Assembly: GCA_035325905.1 (NCBI GenBank)
Contig: DAOKYY010000010.1
Coordinates: 1 to 63,058, forward strand
DNA length: 63,058 nucleotides
Direction: 5' to 3'
DNA from: DYGX01 sp035325905
GTDB taxonomy: Bacteria > Chloroflexota > Anaerolineae > Aggregatilineales > Aggregatilineaceae
A program made the position numbers and the translations under genes. Below are positions 25,368-33,676 of the stretch, one piece after another (position 1 is the stretch's first letter; each line of letters begins with the position of its first letter). The notes below the pieces were generated by a model that was not told the DNA's origin, searched no databases, and saw only the letters and a list, made by a program, of their open reading frames with translations.

Positions 25368-26039
25368 TTACCGCGCAGATGATCTCGCTGACAGCGCGAC
25401 GGCGTCTTTCACCTTGTCGAGCAGCATCTTTTCGGGCGCAGCGCCCTCAAGGTAGGTCTCTTCGTTGATGACGGTTCGCGGGACACCCATCACCTCATAC
25501 CGCTGGCCGAGGTGCGGGAACTCAGTGACTTCGACCATGTCCGCCCGCACCTTGTCCGACGCCAGCGCCATCCGGTGCGCCAGGACAACCGCCTGCGGGC
25601 AGTAGGGGCAGGTTGGCGTCACGAAGACCTGGAGGTGCAGAGGGGTTTCGAGGCTGTCCAGATACGCAATCGTCGCCGCGTCGAGATCGTGCTCCCCGGT
25701 GCCGACGGCGAGAATCGCCTCCAGCAGCGATGTGAACTCGTAGCCGGACGGAATCCCGTAGAAGCGAATGCCGTAGTCGCGGTCGTTCTCGCCGTTGATC
25801 GCGAGCGCCGGGATCTTATCGATTCCCATCGCTTCCGCCAGCGCCTGGTCCTTGACGAAATCGTGGACCTGGAGCGTGACGTGATCGGAGAGTTCGGCCA
25901 CTTCTTCGGCGATCTGGCGCGTCTCTTTGCAGTATCCGCACTCGAACTCCTGGGTGAACAGGTGGATCGTCACCGGCGACTGCACCGCCGACAGCAGGTC
26001 GCGGACCTGATTCTGGGTGTCTGTGTCCATCAAACGCAT
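25368..26039 (-). CDS. Protein disulfide oxidoreductase with two thioredoxin folds
   Basis: The 223-residue protein consists of two thioredoxin-like folds, each with a CxxC: ECGYCKE near residue 34 and TCPYCPQ near 143. The carboxyl cis-Pro is in VMGVPRTVIN. This is the layout of the PDO family and the AhpF amino-terminal domain, which shuffle electrons or disulfides in the cytoplasm. The second site (CPYC) is glutaredoxin-like and probably the catalytic one. ATG 26039 follows AAAGGATG. It lies 74 bp upstream of groES on the same strand, so the two may be co-expressed in protein-quality control. Confidence 0.85.
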   Translation of the reverse strand: MRLMDTDTQNQVRDLLSAVQSPVTIHLFTQEFECGYCKETRQIAEEVAELSDHVTLQVHDFVKDQALAEAMGIDKIPALAINGENDRDYGIRFYGIPSGYEFTSLLEAILAVGTGEHDLDAATIAYLDSLETPLHLQVFVTPTCPYCPQAVVLAHRMALASDKVRADMVEVTEFPHLGQRYEVMGVPRTVINEETYLEGAAPEKMLLDKVKDAVALSARSSAR

Positions 26040-26195
26040 GTCAATCGCATCCTTTACTGAGGGTTTTGCTGAGGCTTACACCCCTATAGATGCAGTCTAG
26101 AGGCGCCGGTTGCGCTGTCTGCGGACATCATACCGTGAAACGCGCTGTCTTTCTAATAGAAATTCGTAGGAGGTGCCAGGCGCGGGTCAAGCCGC

Positions 26196-26201
26196 TATAA
26201 T
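26196..26201 (+). promoter_or_regulatory. -10 box TATAAT before small membrane protein
   Basis: A perfect TATAAT 52 bp before GTG 26253. The 26040-26195 interval shows no other recognisable element. Confidence 0.45.
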
Positions 26202-26252
26202 GAACACAGGTTCGAGCTGGCCGGATCAGGCCCCGACGAGGATAAAATAAGC

Positions 26253-26504
26253 GTGGATCTGTTAAGCGGATTGTTCAATTCGCGCCGGAAGCGCGGCGGC
26301 AGCAACGATTTCTTCGATACGCTGCGCGGGGCGTCGCGCTGGATCGTGAGCTGCGGCTGCGCGCTGGCGCTCGCGATCATCTTTCTGGTCATTCTGCTCG
26401 TGGGTGGGGCGATTCAGCTGGGCGACGACGCTCTCACCGTCGGCGTGGTAATCGCCATGATTATTGTCGCCGTGGTGTCCCTGATTCGAACCGCTCGATC
26501 CTGA
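26253..26504 (+). CDS. Small two-span membrane protein of unknown function
   Basis: The 83-residue protein has a basic amino end (NSRRKRGG) and two hydrophobic helices, at about 31-52 (VSCGCALALAIIFLVILLVGG) and 60-78 (ALTVGVVIAMIIVAVVSLI). It starts at GTG 26253 with GAGGAT about ten bases upstream and a perfect -10 box at 26196. No family is recognised. It stands alone between divergent and converging neighbours. Confidence 0.6.
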   Translation: MDLLSGLFNSRRKRGGSNDFFDTLRGASRWIVSCGCALALAIIFLVILLVGGAIQLGDDALTVGVVIAMIIVAVVSLIRTARS

Positions 26505-26514
26505 CCCCTGGCGG

Positions 26515-26739
26515 TTACACATCGCCGCCGGACGGGGTTTCGCTGCGGGCCAGCATGTCGAGAATAGCCTGCCCGGTGATGAACACGCGCCGCGTCCCCG
26601 GCGGCTGGCTGGAGCGCAGCGCCCCTGACGCCAGCAGCCGCTTGACCGTGCTCAAGCTCACGTCCAGGATTTCCGCCACCTCGTCGCGCGAGTAGACCCG
26701 ATTGGCGACGATCGGCGGGCGGCCTGTGTGATGCGCCAT
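26515..26739 (-). CDS. Small excisionase-type helix-turn-helix protein
   Basis: The 74-residue protein is little more than a MerR/Xis-like HTH: VYSRDEVAEILDVSLSTVKR, then LLASGALRSSQPPGTRRVFI and QAILDML. Proteins of this kind bind DNA as regulators or recombination directionality factors. No integrase or other mobile-element gene is in the window, so a housekeeping regulator is more likely. ATG 26739 is chosen because it starts just before the HTH; the longer frame runs into the upstream gene. It follows the M23 peptidase gene by 17 bp and is probably in its operon. Confidence 0.7.
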   Translation of the reverse strand: MAHHTGRPPIVANRVYSRDEVAEILDVSLSTVKRLLASGALRSSQPPGTRRVFITGQAILDMLARSETPSGGDV

Positions 26740-26756
26740 CCTCGAAGCGCCCTCTC

Positions 26757-28205
26757 TCACGGGAAACCCTGTTGAACCCACTGCATGGGGTCCACCTGCG
26801 CGCCGCCGGCCCACAGCTCCCAGTGCAGGTGCGGCCCGGTCGAGCGACCCGTTGAGCCGACCAGCCCGATCACCTGGCCGGGCGAGACGACATCCCCCAC
26901 CTTAACCTTGATTTCCGCCTGGTGCCAGAAGCCCGAATACACGCCCCAGCCGTGATCGATGATCGTCGCATTGCCGCGCACCGGCAATGTTTCGGTCAGC
27001 GCGACCACGCCTGCCGCCGGAGCGAGGATCGGCGAGCCGGGGCCTGCGCCGAAGTCCGTGCCGCTGTGGAAGGTGGACAGCGCGCCGTGGTTGTAGGAGC
27101 GTCGTGTTCCGAACTGCGACGTGATCGCGCCCGCCGAGGGGAGGCCCATCATGCCGTCGAAGTACCGCTGCGTGGTGAAACCGCCCATCACCCGCGCGAT
27201 AGTCTCGTCTTCGGCCCCGGTCAGGCTGGGGTCGAGCAGGTTGTCCTGCTCAGTCGCCAGCGTGATCTGCTCGGCGGAGTAGCCGCCCGAGTCGACCTGG
27301 ACCCGCAGCGCGACCTCGGTACGCTGCCCGTTGGCGGCCTCGATCGTCAGCGTCAGCGGATAAATGCCCGGCTGCGCCAGCGCCGGGATTCCGAAGATCG
27401 CTTCGTGCTGGCTGGCGTCGTGCGTGGCGAAGCGCAGCGGGCGATCCATAAACGCGCCGCTGATTTGCCCCGCGCCGTCCGTCACCAGCCGGATGCCGAG
27501 CGTCTTGCCCTGCGCCGCCGGAAGCGGCTGGAACTGCGCGTCGAGCAGCGGGTAGGGCAGATCGGCTGCACGCTCCGGCGCGCTGACGCCCGGAATGCGC
27601 AGTGTCTGCCCGAAGAACAGCGGAGCGGGCCACGCGAGGTGATTCGCCCGAACCAGCGCGTTCACCGTGACCCCGTACTGCACCGCCAGCCGGTAAATGT
27701 TCTGCCCTGGCCGCACGACATGGACTGCTTCGGGCGTCGATCCTGCTGGCGTCATGCCCGCATCGGCGCCCTGTGGCACGATCAGCCGCTGCCCGATGGT
27801 CAGCAGCGCCGGATTGCTCAGGTTGTTGGCGGCGGCCAGCGCGTCGACTGTGGTGTGGTAGCGCGCGACGAGCGCGCTCAGGCTGTCGCCGGGCGCGACC
27901 GTGTGCGTCACCAGCACGCCGCTGCCGCTGGCCTGGGCGTTTGGGATCAGCAGACGCTGCCCGACCGCAATTACGCGCGCGTCGGCGATGCCGTTGAAGG
28001 CCGCGATCGCCTCGACCGTCGTGCCGTATTTCAGCGCGATGCGAAACAGGTTCTCGTCGCGCTGCACGATATGGATCGTGGTCGCGCCGGGCGGGGCGAC
28101 GCTCTCCCCTTCCTGGGCGGCGGCGGGCGCGCGCCCCACGGCAAGCGCGGCGAGCAGCACGGCGATCCCGCCGAGCCGCAGCAAGATTGATCTGGGGTCG
28201 ATCAT
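26757..28205 (-). CDS. Secreted LysM / M23 peptidoglycan metallopeptidase
   Basis: The 482-residue protein has a signal peptide (LLRLGGIAVLLAALAVGRAPAAA), three LysM domains (HIVQRDENLFRIALKYGTTV, HTVAPGDSLSALVARYHTTV, HVVRPGQNIYRLAVQYGVTV at about 45, 97 and 162), a middle beta-rich domain, and a carboxyl M23 LytM-type domain with zinc motifs FHSGTDFGA and GPHLHWEL. It would bind and cut peptidoglycan cross-bridges outside the membrane, or activate amidases if the substrate cleft differs. It starts 7 bp after the HEAT-protein gene, so both are in one operon. ATG 28205 provides the signal peptide. Confidence 0.9.
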   Translation of the reverse strand: MIDPRSILLRLGGIAVLLAALAVGRAPAAAQEGESVAPPGATTIHIVQRDENLFRIALKYGTTVEAIAAFNGIADARVIAVGQRLLIPNAQASGSGVLVTHTVAPGDSLSALVARYHTTVDALAAANNLSNPALLTIGQRLIVPQGADAGMTPAGSTPEAVHVVRPGQNIYRLAVQYGVTVNALVRANHLAWPAPLFFGQTLRIPGVSAPERAADLPYPLLDAQFQPLPAAQGKTLGIRLVTDGAGQISGAFMDRPLRFATHDASQHEAIFGIPALAQPGIYPLTLTIEAANGQRTEVALRVQVDSGGYSAEQITLATEQDNLLDPSLTGAEDETIARVMGGFTTQRYFDGMMGLPSAGAITSQFGTRRSYNHGALSTFHSGTDFGAGPGSPILAPAAGVVALTETLPVRGNATIIDHGWGVYSGFWHQAEIKVKVGDVVSPGQVIGLVGSTGRSTGPHLHWELWAGGAQVDPMQWVQQGFP

Positions 28206-28212
28206 GACGCGA

Positions 28213-29508
28213 CTATTGTGACTGTTGTGATGGTCTGCGGCGAATCCGGTCCACAAGCGCCTGCGCTTCGAGCAGGGTCTCCTGCGCCCGCGTGCCGAGC
28301 GCAAGGCCCTGAGCGGCGGTCTCGGCGAGCGTCTGGCTGGCGCACGATGGCTCGTACAACACGCGAGCCTCAACGGCCAACGCCAGCCCCTCGTTGATCA
28401 ACCGCGCCGCCGTTTCGATCTCCGGGTCAGCCGCGTCGGGCCGGTCAAGCTGAGCGCGCTGCTCGGCGGTCCACTCAAACGCGGCGGGCCACGGATCGAG
28501 CGCGCAGGACAGCGGGCTGATTATCGCGCCCTGCTCGCTCTGGCGCCAATTATCGAGGATACCATTTTTGTACGGGCGTTGCAGGTCGCCAAGCACCGCG
28601 AGGCGGGCGTTCAGCTCGCGCAGGAGCGCCGGATAGTCGAGGTCGGGCAGGGGCAGCAGCCCGGCGACGCGGGTTGCCGTCGGGGTGGGGGTGTTTGTGG
28701 GCGGAATGGTCGCGGTTGGACGCGGCGTCCCGGTCGGATAGACTGTGCCGGGCGGCGCGGGGTTTGCCACCGCCGCTGACAAGTCGCGCTCCGCCAGGCC
28801 GAGATCGACCGTGACCTGGTCCAGCTCCGCTGAAGCGCGGACGAGGTCGGTCATGTTGGCTGTGCCCGCCGCGCACATCGCGGCCCAACGCGTCTGGGCG
28901 CTCTGCAAGAACGGCAGCGCCGCGTCCAGCCGGTCCGCGATCGGCGTGAGATCGCCCTGATACGTCTGCCGCGTGAGCGCCGACAGGCTCAGCGCAGGCA
29001 ACGCGGGCGTGGTTTCGCCGCATGCCAGTCCGCCCGTTTCCCGGTAGACGCGGTCGCTCTCGCGCAGGCGCTCGACTTCGGCGTGAATCTGCGCGATCCG
29101 TGTCCGCAGGTCCCGCTCGAAGACGCTGCGCTCCAGCGGCGTCTCGACTTCCTTCGCGGACGCGCTGGCGTCGCTCCCGCTCTGGTCGAGCGCGCGCACG
29201 GCGGCGTTTGCCGCCAGCAGCGCGATCAGGGCCACCGCCAACACGCCGATCGCGCGGCCCAGCGCCGTCTGGCTGATGGCGAGCCGCCGGCCCGGCGAGT
29301 CGCCTTGCTGCATAGCGCGGAACTGCGCGAGCGCCCTCCCGGCGGCGGCATGCACGCGGTCATCTTCATCCTGAAGGTAGGCGTTGCGGAGCAGGGGGAT
29401 GACCTGTGGATCGCGGGTGGCGGCCAGCCGCCGGATCGCCCGGCAGCGTACCTTTGGCTCTGCGTCGTGGAGTTGTTCGGCCAGGTGGTTCCAGTCAGGT
29501 TGCGGCAT
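28213..29508 (-). CDS. HEAT-repeat membrane protein with Thr/Pro linker
   Basis: The 431-residue protein has cytoplasmic HEAT-like helices at residues 1-70 (DAEPKVRCRAIRRLAATRDP and DEDDRVHAAAGRALAQF), one membrane span near 83-105 (AIGVLAVALIALLAANAAV), and a 320-residue extracytoplasmic part with a coiled-coil-like start, a Thr/Pro linker near 258-280 (GTPRPTATIPPTNTPTPTAT) and a helical end. HEAT repeats bind partner proteins, so this may link a cytoplasmic partner to the envelope. It lies immediately before the M23 peptidase, suggesting that it guides or regulates that enzyme; this is inference. Confidence 0.7.
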   Translation of the reverse strand: MPQPDWNHLAEQLHDAEPKVRCRAIRRLAATRDPQVIPLLRNAYLQDEDDRVHAAAGRALAQFRAMQQGDSPGRRLAISQTALGRAIGVLAVALIALLAANAAVRALDQSGSDASASAKEVETPLERSVFERDLRTRIAQIHAEVERLRESDRVYRETGGLACGETTPALPALSLSALTRQTYQGDLTPIADRLDAALPFLQSAQTRWAAMCAAGTANMTDLVRASAELDQVTVDLGLAERDLSAAVANPAPPGTVYPTGTPRPTATIPPTNTPTPTATRVAGLLPLPDLDYPALLRELNARLAVLGDLQRPYKNGILDNWRQSEQGAIISPLSCALDPWPAAFEWTAEQRAQLDRPDAADPEIETAARLINEGLALAVEARVLYEPSCASQTLAETAAQGLALGTRAQETLLEAQALVDRIRRRPSQQSQ

Positions 29509-29547
29509 GCGTTGTTCAGGCGTCGTATCTGCGAGAATGACATCTTA

Positions 29548-29553
29548 ATTATA
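29548..29553 (-). promoter_or_regulatory. -10 box TATAAT for the HEAT/M23 operon
   Basis: On the minus strand TATAAT lies about 40 bp before ATG 29508, with TTTTCC 17 bp upstream as a weak -35. Confidence 0.5.
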
Positions 29554-29598
29554 CGTTCATTCTGCGTCGCGGAAAACGTGACCTGAGTACCCATGCAA

Positions 29599-29624
29599 AC
29601 GTACCAGCCCTTGCGCTGGTGCGT
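29599..29624 (-). terminator. Hairpin downstream of SH3b lipoprotein gene
   Basis: ACGTACCAGC pairs with GCTGGTGCGT (one wobble) over a 6-nt loop; on the minus strand a short GTTTGC follows. It likely separates the lipoprotein gene from the HEAT/M23 promoter. Confidence 0.5.
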
Positions 29625-29664
29625 GGTAGAACCCTGGAGCTAACGCGGAGACGGTGCGGCGCGG

Positions 29665-30702
29665 TTATCCGGCTTCGGTTACGGTGAAGCGGCAATCCCC
29701 CGTTTCGCTCTCACGCCCGGTGCCAGGGCCGAAGTTGCCGTATCCGTCGGTAATCTGTTCGTCCCAGGTGACACGGTACGTAACTTCGTGCTCGCCTGCC
29801 GCCAGCCGCCCGACCGGGTAATACCAGTAGGTGATCCAGACGCCGCTTTCCTGCTTCATCTCATCGGCGGCCTGCCGCCAGTTGTCGAGCAGTTGTCCAT
29901 CGAGCCGGACCTCGTAGGTCGCATTCTCCAGATGCTCGTCCATGTATTCGGGCCGCGCTACGAACCAGCTCCACTCGATATAGACGGAATCGGCGGTCGT
30001 GATGCGCGGCGCACGCACGCCTTTCTGGCGGCAGTAGGCTAGCACGTCGACCCGGTTCCCGTCGAGCGTGGGCAGCGGCCCGGCAGGAGTGCCCGGGGTG
30101 GCGACCAGCGCCGCGCCGCCGGCGCCCGGCTCCGGCGTCTCGATCACGATCGGTTGCGCGACCACAGTCTCGTAATCGGTTCTGACCAGGCGCGCCAGCA
30201 CCCACAGGCGCTCTTCTTCGCCGCTCTCGCCGGTCAGCACGACCTTGTACCACAGGCGGCCTTCCGCGTCGGTTTGCATGCCGATCACGCCGACCTGCGT
30301 GCCGGAGCGCACCGTCCGCGCGATCGCGCTGTTCAGGCCGGGGCCAACCCGCAGATTCACATTCTCAGTCGAGCGAATCTCGCCTTCTACGGTTGGCGTC
30401 GGCGAGGGAGCTTCTGTCGGAGTCGCGCTGGGCGGCACGGGCGTTTCGGTGGCGCGCGGCGTGACCGAAGGCGTGAATGTCAGGCTGGGCAGGGGGGTCG
30501 CCGTGAAGCGCGGCGTAAAGCTGACGATCGGCTTGACGGTGCGCGTCGGAAGGCTGCCCGCTTCGCCGCCCTGCAACGTCGGCGCGGCGGACTCGGGCGC
30601 GGCTTCCTCGCAGGCGGCCAGCGCGATACCAAACACCAGCGCGAGCAGCGCCATCGCCCAGCGTTTCATCGTCCAGCGTTTCCGGTGGTCCATCGGGCGC
30701 AT
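29665..30702 (-). CDS. Lipoprotein with SH3b domain
   Basis: The 345-residue protein has a lipoprotein signal (WAMALLALVFGIALAAC, lipobox LAAC), a Thr/Pro-rich linker at about 50-105, an SH3b domain (ENVNLRVGPGLNSAIARTVR, then GTQVGVIGMQTDAEGRLWYK) and a carboxyl beta-sandwich-like part with one Cys pair (AYCRQK, GDCRFTV). SH3b domains bind peptidoglycan or other envelope ligands. ATG 30702 is chosen because GGGAG lies eight bases upstream and it supplies a normal signal; the frame opens as far as 30924. It is divergent from plsY. Confidence 0.72.
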   Translation of the reverse strand: MRPMDHRKRWTMKRWAMALLALVFGIALAACEEAAPESAAPTLQGGEAGSLPTRTVKPIVSFTPRFTATPLPSLTFTPSVTPRATETPVPPSATPTEAPSPTPTVEGEIRSTENVNLRVGPGLNSAIARTVRSGTQVGVIGMQTDAEGRLWYKVVLTGESGEEERLWVLARLVRTDYETVVAQPIVIETPEPGAGGAALVATPGTPAGPLPTLDGNRVDVLAYCRQKGVRAPRITTADSVYIEWSWFVARPEYMDEHLENATYEVRLDGQLLDNWRQAADEMKQESGVWITYWYYPVGRLAAGEHEVTYRVTWDEQITDGYGNFGPGTGRESETGDCRFTVTEAG

Positions 30703-30922
30703 CTCCACAACTCCCACTCTCTCCACAGGCGGCCTCACGGCGGACGTGTCGCCACTGTCTATTATGAACGAAAACAGCATGGTCACAAATTCCCACGCGC
30801 TATAGCGTGGCGCTTGGATCGTTTTCGCAGCCCGATTTGTGCGAGGGCGCACCCTTTTGGGCGAAACGGTGTTCTTAGGAGTATCATCAACACAGGTGAG
30901 CTTTTTCGAGCGGAGCGCGCGC

Positions 30923-31552
30923 ATGGACCTTGTGTCGGTCGTGCTGATTATCGTTGCCGGCTATCTGATCGGGTCATTTCCGACGGCGTATCTGGTCGCC
31001 CGGACCAAAGGCGTTGACATTTTTACCGTGGGCAGCGGCAACATGGGCGCGACCAACGTCACCCGCGCGCTTGGCTGGCGTTATGGGCTGCTGGTCTGGG
31101 CCTGGGACGGGATTAAGGGCGTCGTGGTAGTCCTGCTGGCGCGGGCGCTTGTCCCTGACGACCGCACGGCGGCCAGCGTGATCGGCGCGGTGGCGGTCGT
31201 GGCCGGGCACAACTGGTCGTTCCTGGCGACGATCATCACCGGCAGCATTCGGGGCGGCAAGGGCGCGGCGACGGCAATGGGCACCTTCCTGCTGCTCGCG
31301 CCGACTTTCATCGTCGCGCTGAGCCTGGCGCTGGCGGCTGCCGTGATTCTGCTGACGCGCTTCGTCTCGCTCGCCGTTCTGACCGCCGTGGCGGTCGGCG
31401 CAGTCGCGATCCTGATCATGGTGATCGTGGGCAGCCTGGACCCGGTCTACACGGTGTATCTGCTGGTCGCGTACATGATTTTCTGGCGCCACCGCAGCAA
31501 CATCTACAGCCTGATCCAGGGCCGCGAGCGGCGCCTGGGCGAGCGCGCCTAG
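30923..31552 (+). CDS. plsY: Acyl-phosphate:glycerol-3-phosphate acyltransferase PlsY
   Basis: PlsY transfers the acyl group of acyl-phosphate to glycerol 3-phosphate, the first step of phospholipid synthesis. The 209-residue integral membrane protein has the three cytoplasmic motifs GSGNMGATNVTRALG, AGHNWSFL (normally GHxxP/S-type) and RGGKGAATAMG, within about five to seven spans. GSFPTAYLVARTKG is typical of the first motif region. ATG 30923 gives a family-like start with GGAGCG upstream. plsX is not present. A terminator follows at once, so it is a single-gene unit. Confidence 0.92.
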   Translation: MDLVSVVLIIVAGYLIGSFPTAYLVARTKGVDIFTVGSGNMGATNVTRALGWRYGLLVWAWDGIKGVVVVLLARALVPDDRTAASVIGAVAVVAGHNWSFLATIITGSIRGGKGAATAMGTFLLLAPTFIVALSLALAAAVILLTRFVSLAVLTAVAVGAVAILIMVIVGSLDPVYTVYLLVAYMIFWRHRSNIYSLIQGRERRLGERA

Positions 31553-31582
31553 CGCCCAACGCGACACCTCAATCGAAAATAG

Positions 31583-31617
31583 CGCCCGGCCGGGAACCCC
31601 TGCCGGGCGTCATTTTG
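31583..31617 (+). terminator. Rho-independent terminator after plsY
   Basis: CGCCCGGC (31583-31590) pairs with GCCGGGCG (31602-31609), followed by TCATTTT. Confidence 0.8.
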
Positions 31618-31638
31618 TCGCGCCATGGTGATGCCACA

Positions 31639-33027
31639 CTAGTCCGGCTGCGAGCGGCGCGCCCGCCGGAAGCCGCCCATGTAGTCTGGGACGGTCAGCG
31701 CAAAGATGCGGCAGCGACGCGTGTCGGACAGGCGGCTGCGGATCATCGGATCAAGCTCTTCCAGCGTCTGCGTCGTGGTGAAAACGGTCGGCGCGTGCGC
31801 CAGGTAGCGATAATCCACGATCTGGCGGATCTTCTCACGCGCCCATGACGAGGCGTTGGACAGGTCCAGGTGGTCGATCACCAGCAGCGGCGCGGCGCGA
31901 ATCTCGTAAAAGCGTTTGTCGAACGACGTGGAGGCGGAGGGGCTAAAGGCGGCGCGCAGATAGTCGAGCAGGTCCGGCGCTGTGACAAGGATCGCCTGCT
32001 CGCCGCGCGCCTGCCGGAAGTTCGCGATTGCCGCCGCCAGATGGGTCTTGCCGGTTCCGTGCTCGCCCATGAACAGCAGCCAGTCGCGGGGGGCTTCGGC
32101 GTAGGCGCGCGCGATCTCATAGGCTTCGCGCAAATTGCGTCGCTCGTCGAGCGGCAGCACGTCTTCGCGCAGGTCGAACGTTTCGAAGACCATCTCGCCA
32201 TAAAGGCTCAGGTTCGATACGGCGCTCGGCTCGTGCGCCGCATCCGCTCGCCGGAAATCGGGCAGGTGCATGTTGACGCTCTGCGTCAGGTGCCAGTCCA
32301 CCATCCGGCTGCGGATGCGCGGGTCCATTGCGTTCAGCTCGCAATTGGTCGTGATCACCGTCGGCAGCGCGTGCAAATAGCGGTGATTGATCAGCTGGTA
32401 GAGCTTCTCCTCGGCCCAGGGTGTCGCGCTTTCCGCGCCGAGATCGTCGAGGATCAGCAGCGGGGCGGTGCGCACCTGCTCGAACAATTCATCGTAGGCG
32501 ACTTCCGACGACGGGCCGAACGACGCGCGCAGGTGGTCGAGCAGGTCCGGCACGGTTACGAACAGCACCCGGTCGCCCTGCGCCAGCCGATAGTTGGCAA
32601 TCGCCGCCGCCAGGTGCGTTTTTCCGCTGCCGTAGTTGCCCTGAAACAGCAGCCACCCCTCCGGCTGGAGCGCGTAGCGGTGCGCGAGGTCGAAGCTGAC
32701 GCGCAGCGCCGAAAGCTGCTCATCGTTGAGGCCGTGCAGGTTGAGCTGGAAACTCTCGAAGGTTTTGTCCGCCAGCGCGTCCAGGTTGCTGAGCTTGCGC
32801 AGCCGCGCAGTCTGGCGCTCGATCAGCGCGTCGCGCTGGCAGACGCAGGCGAACGCTTTGCCGAAGTCGGGATGCTCGACCGGCACGTCTTTGACGACGA
32901 AGCCCATCCCGCCGCAGATCGGGCAGACAGGCCCAGGCGCCCGGTGATCAGAAGTCGATGATGTCCGAGAGGGTTCCCCGGACATACCGGTAGCGATCCG
33001 CCTGAGTTGGTTGTTGAGTGAGTCCAC
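31639..33027 (-). CDS. Double DnaC/DnaI-like AAA+ helicase-loader protein
   Basis: The 462-residue protein contains two DnaC/DnaI-type ATPase domains in tandem. A zinc-knuckle-like region (CPICGGMGF and CVCQRD, near 37-65) precedes domain 1, with Walker A GNYGSGKTHLAAA near 131 and Walker B LLILDDLGAES. Domain 2 has Walker A GEHGTGKTHLAAA near 321 and a changed Walker B LLVIDHLDLSN, where the second acidic residue is His. Both domains carry VPDLLDHLRASFG/APDLLDYLRAAFS sensor-side helices and IRSRM/IRSRL arginine motifs. Gene order after dnaB and a DnaD-like gene points to helicase loading. GTG 33027 has GAGGGG upstream; ATG 32985 is an alternative. Both starts overlap the DnaD-like gene. Normal loaders have a single domain. 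Confidence 0.82.
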   Translation of the reverse strand: MDSLNNQLRRIATGMSGEPSRTSSTSDHRAPGPVCPICGGMGFVVKDVPVEHPDFGKAFACVCQRDALIERQTARLRKLSNLDALADKTFESFQLNLHGLNDEQLSALRVSFDLAHRYALQPEGWLLFQGNYGSGKTHLAAAIANYRLAQGDRVLFVTVPDLLDHLRASFGPSSEVAYDELFEQVRTAPLLILDDLGAESATPWAEEKLYQLINHRYLHALPTVITTNCELNAMDPRIRSRMVDWHLTQSVNMHLPDFRRADAAHEPSAVSNLSLYGEMVFETFDLREDVLPLDERRNLREAYEIARAYAEAPRDWLLFMGEHGTGKTHLAAAIANFRQARGEQAILVTAPDLLDYLRAAFSPSASTSFDKRFYEIRAAPLLVIDHLDLSNASSWAREKIRQIVDYRYLAHAPTVFTTTQTLEELDPMIRSRLSDTRRCRIFALTVPDYMGGFRRARRSQPD

Positions 33028-33652
33028 GGTCTTTCCCCTCGGTCTCCCACCGTTGCAGGATCGCCGCGATATACCGCCAGTTGCGCTTGTTACGCTCAAC
33101 CGCCAGGCGGAACGCTTCCTCGATCCAGCCCGCCGGGTACTCCTGCTCGGCTGCGCGGAGCTGATCGCTGATCATCGGCGACAGTGGGCCGATGTTCTGC
33201 TCATACAGTGCGAAAATGTTGGGTCGCTCGTCCACCAGCGCAATCGGGTAATCGCGGTCGCCCGGCACGAAGCGTCCTGCTTGGACGGCGCGCACGGCGT
33301 TGCGCCCGCGCGGCGTGTTGACGAAATAGACATCCTCCGCCTCCTCGACGCCCGGCACCTGGACGTGCAGCAGCGTGCCGCGCTGCACGGCGCGCGCCAG
33401 CCCGGCCTCGGCGGCGGACGCGGCGGCGAGAGGGTCGGCATCCAGCCCGCTCAGAAAGCGCTCGTCGCTGAGCAGCTCGCGCCGCGTCAAATAGCGGTAT
33501 TCGCCTTCCTGCTGCTGGAGCGCCCAGAACAGGTAAAGCGTGATCTTCAGCTCGGCCAGGTCGTCAATTTTCGGTAGCAGGTCGGCGAAGAACTGGGCCG
33601 GAACGGCTACTGTTCGCGCTTTACCGGGTGGAAATCCGTCGAAGTGCTCCAT
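32948..33652 (-). CDS. DnaD-domain replication initiation protein
   Basis: The 234-residue protein has a winged-helix-like amino domain (FFADLLPKIDDLAELKITLY, TRRELLSDERF) and a carboxyl DnaD/DnaB2 domain: NIFALYEQNIGPLSPMISDQ, GWIEEAFRLAVERNKRNWRY and IAAILQRWETEGKD, including the YxxxILxxW-type end. In Firmicutes, DnaD and DnaB (initiation protein) bring the helicase and its loader to the origin. Position between the replicative helicase and the double loader supports the same role. It starts 24 bp after dnaB ends and overlaps the loader gene. Confidence 0.82.
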   Translation of the reverse strand: MEHFDGFPPGKARTVAVPAQFFADLLPKIDDLAELKITLYLFWALQQQEGEYRYLTRRELLSDERFLSGLDADPLAAASAAEAGLARAVQRGTLLHVQVPGVEEAEDVYFVNTPRGRNAVRAVQAGRFVPGDRDYPIALVDERPNIFALYEQNIGPLSPMISDQLRAAEQEYPAGWIEEAFRLAVERNKRNWRYIAAILQRWETEGKDRGLTQQPTQADRYRYVRGTLSDIIDF

Positions 33653-33676
33653 GCCGCGCCGCCTCTGAGCCGCCCG

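Noticed and set aside
26205..26220. GGTTCGAGC as a possible tRNA T-loop
   Set aside because: No acceptor, anticodon or D-arm pairing could be built around it, and the same motif occurs by chance in GC-rich sequence.
26515..26739. Small Xis-like HTH gene as evidence of a mobile element
   Set aside because: No integrase, transposase or attachment repeats are nearby and the gene is spaced as part of an envelope operon.
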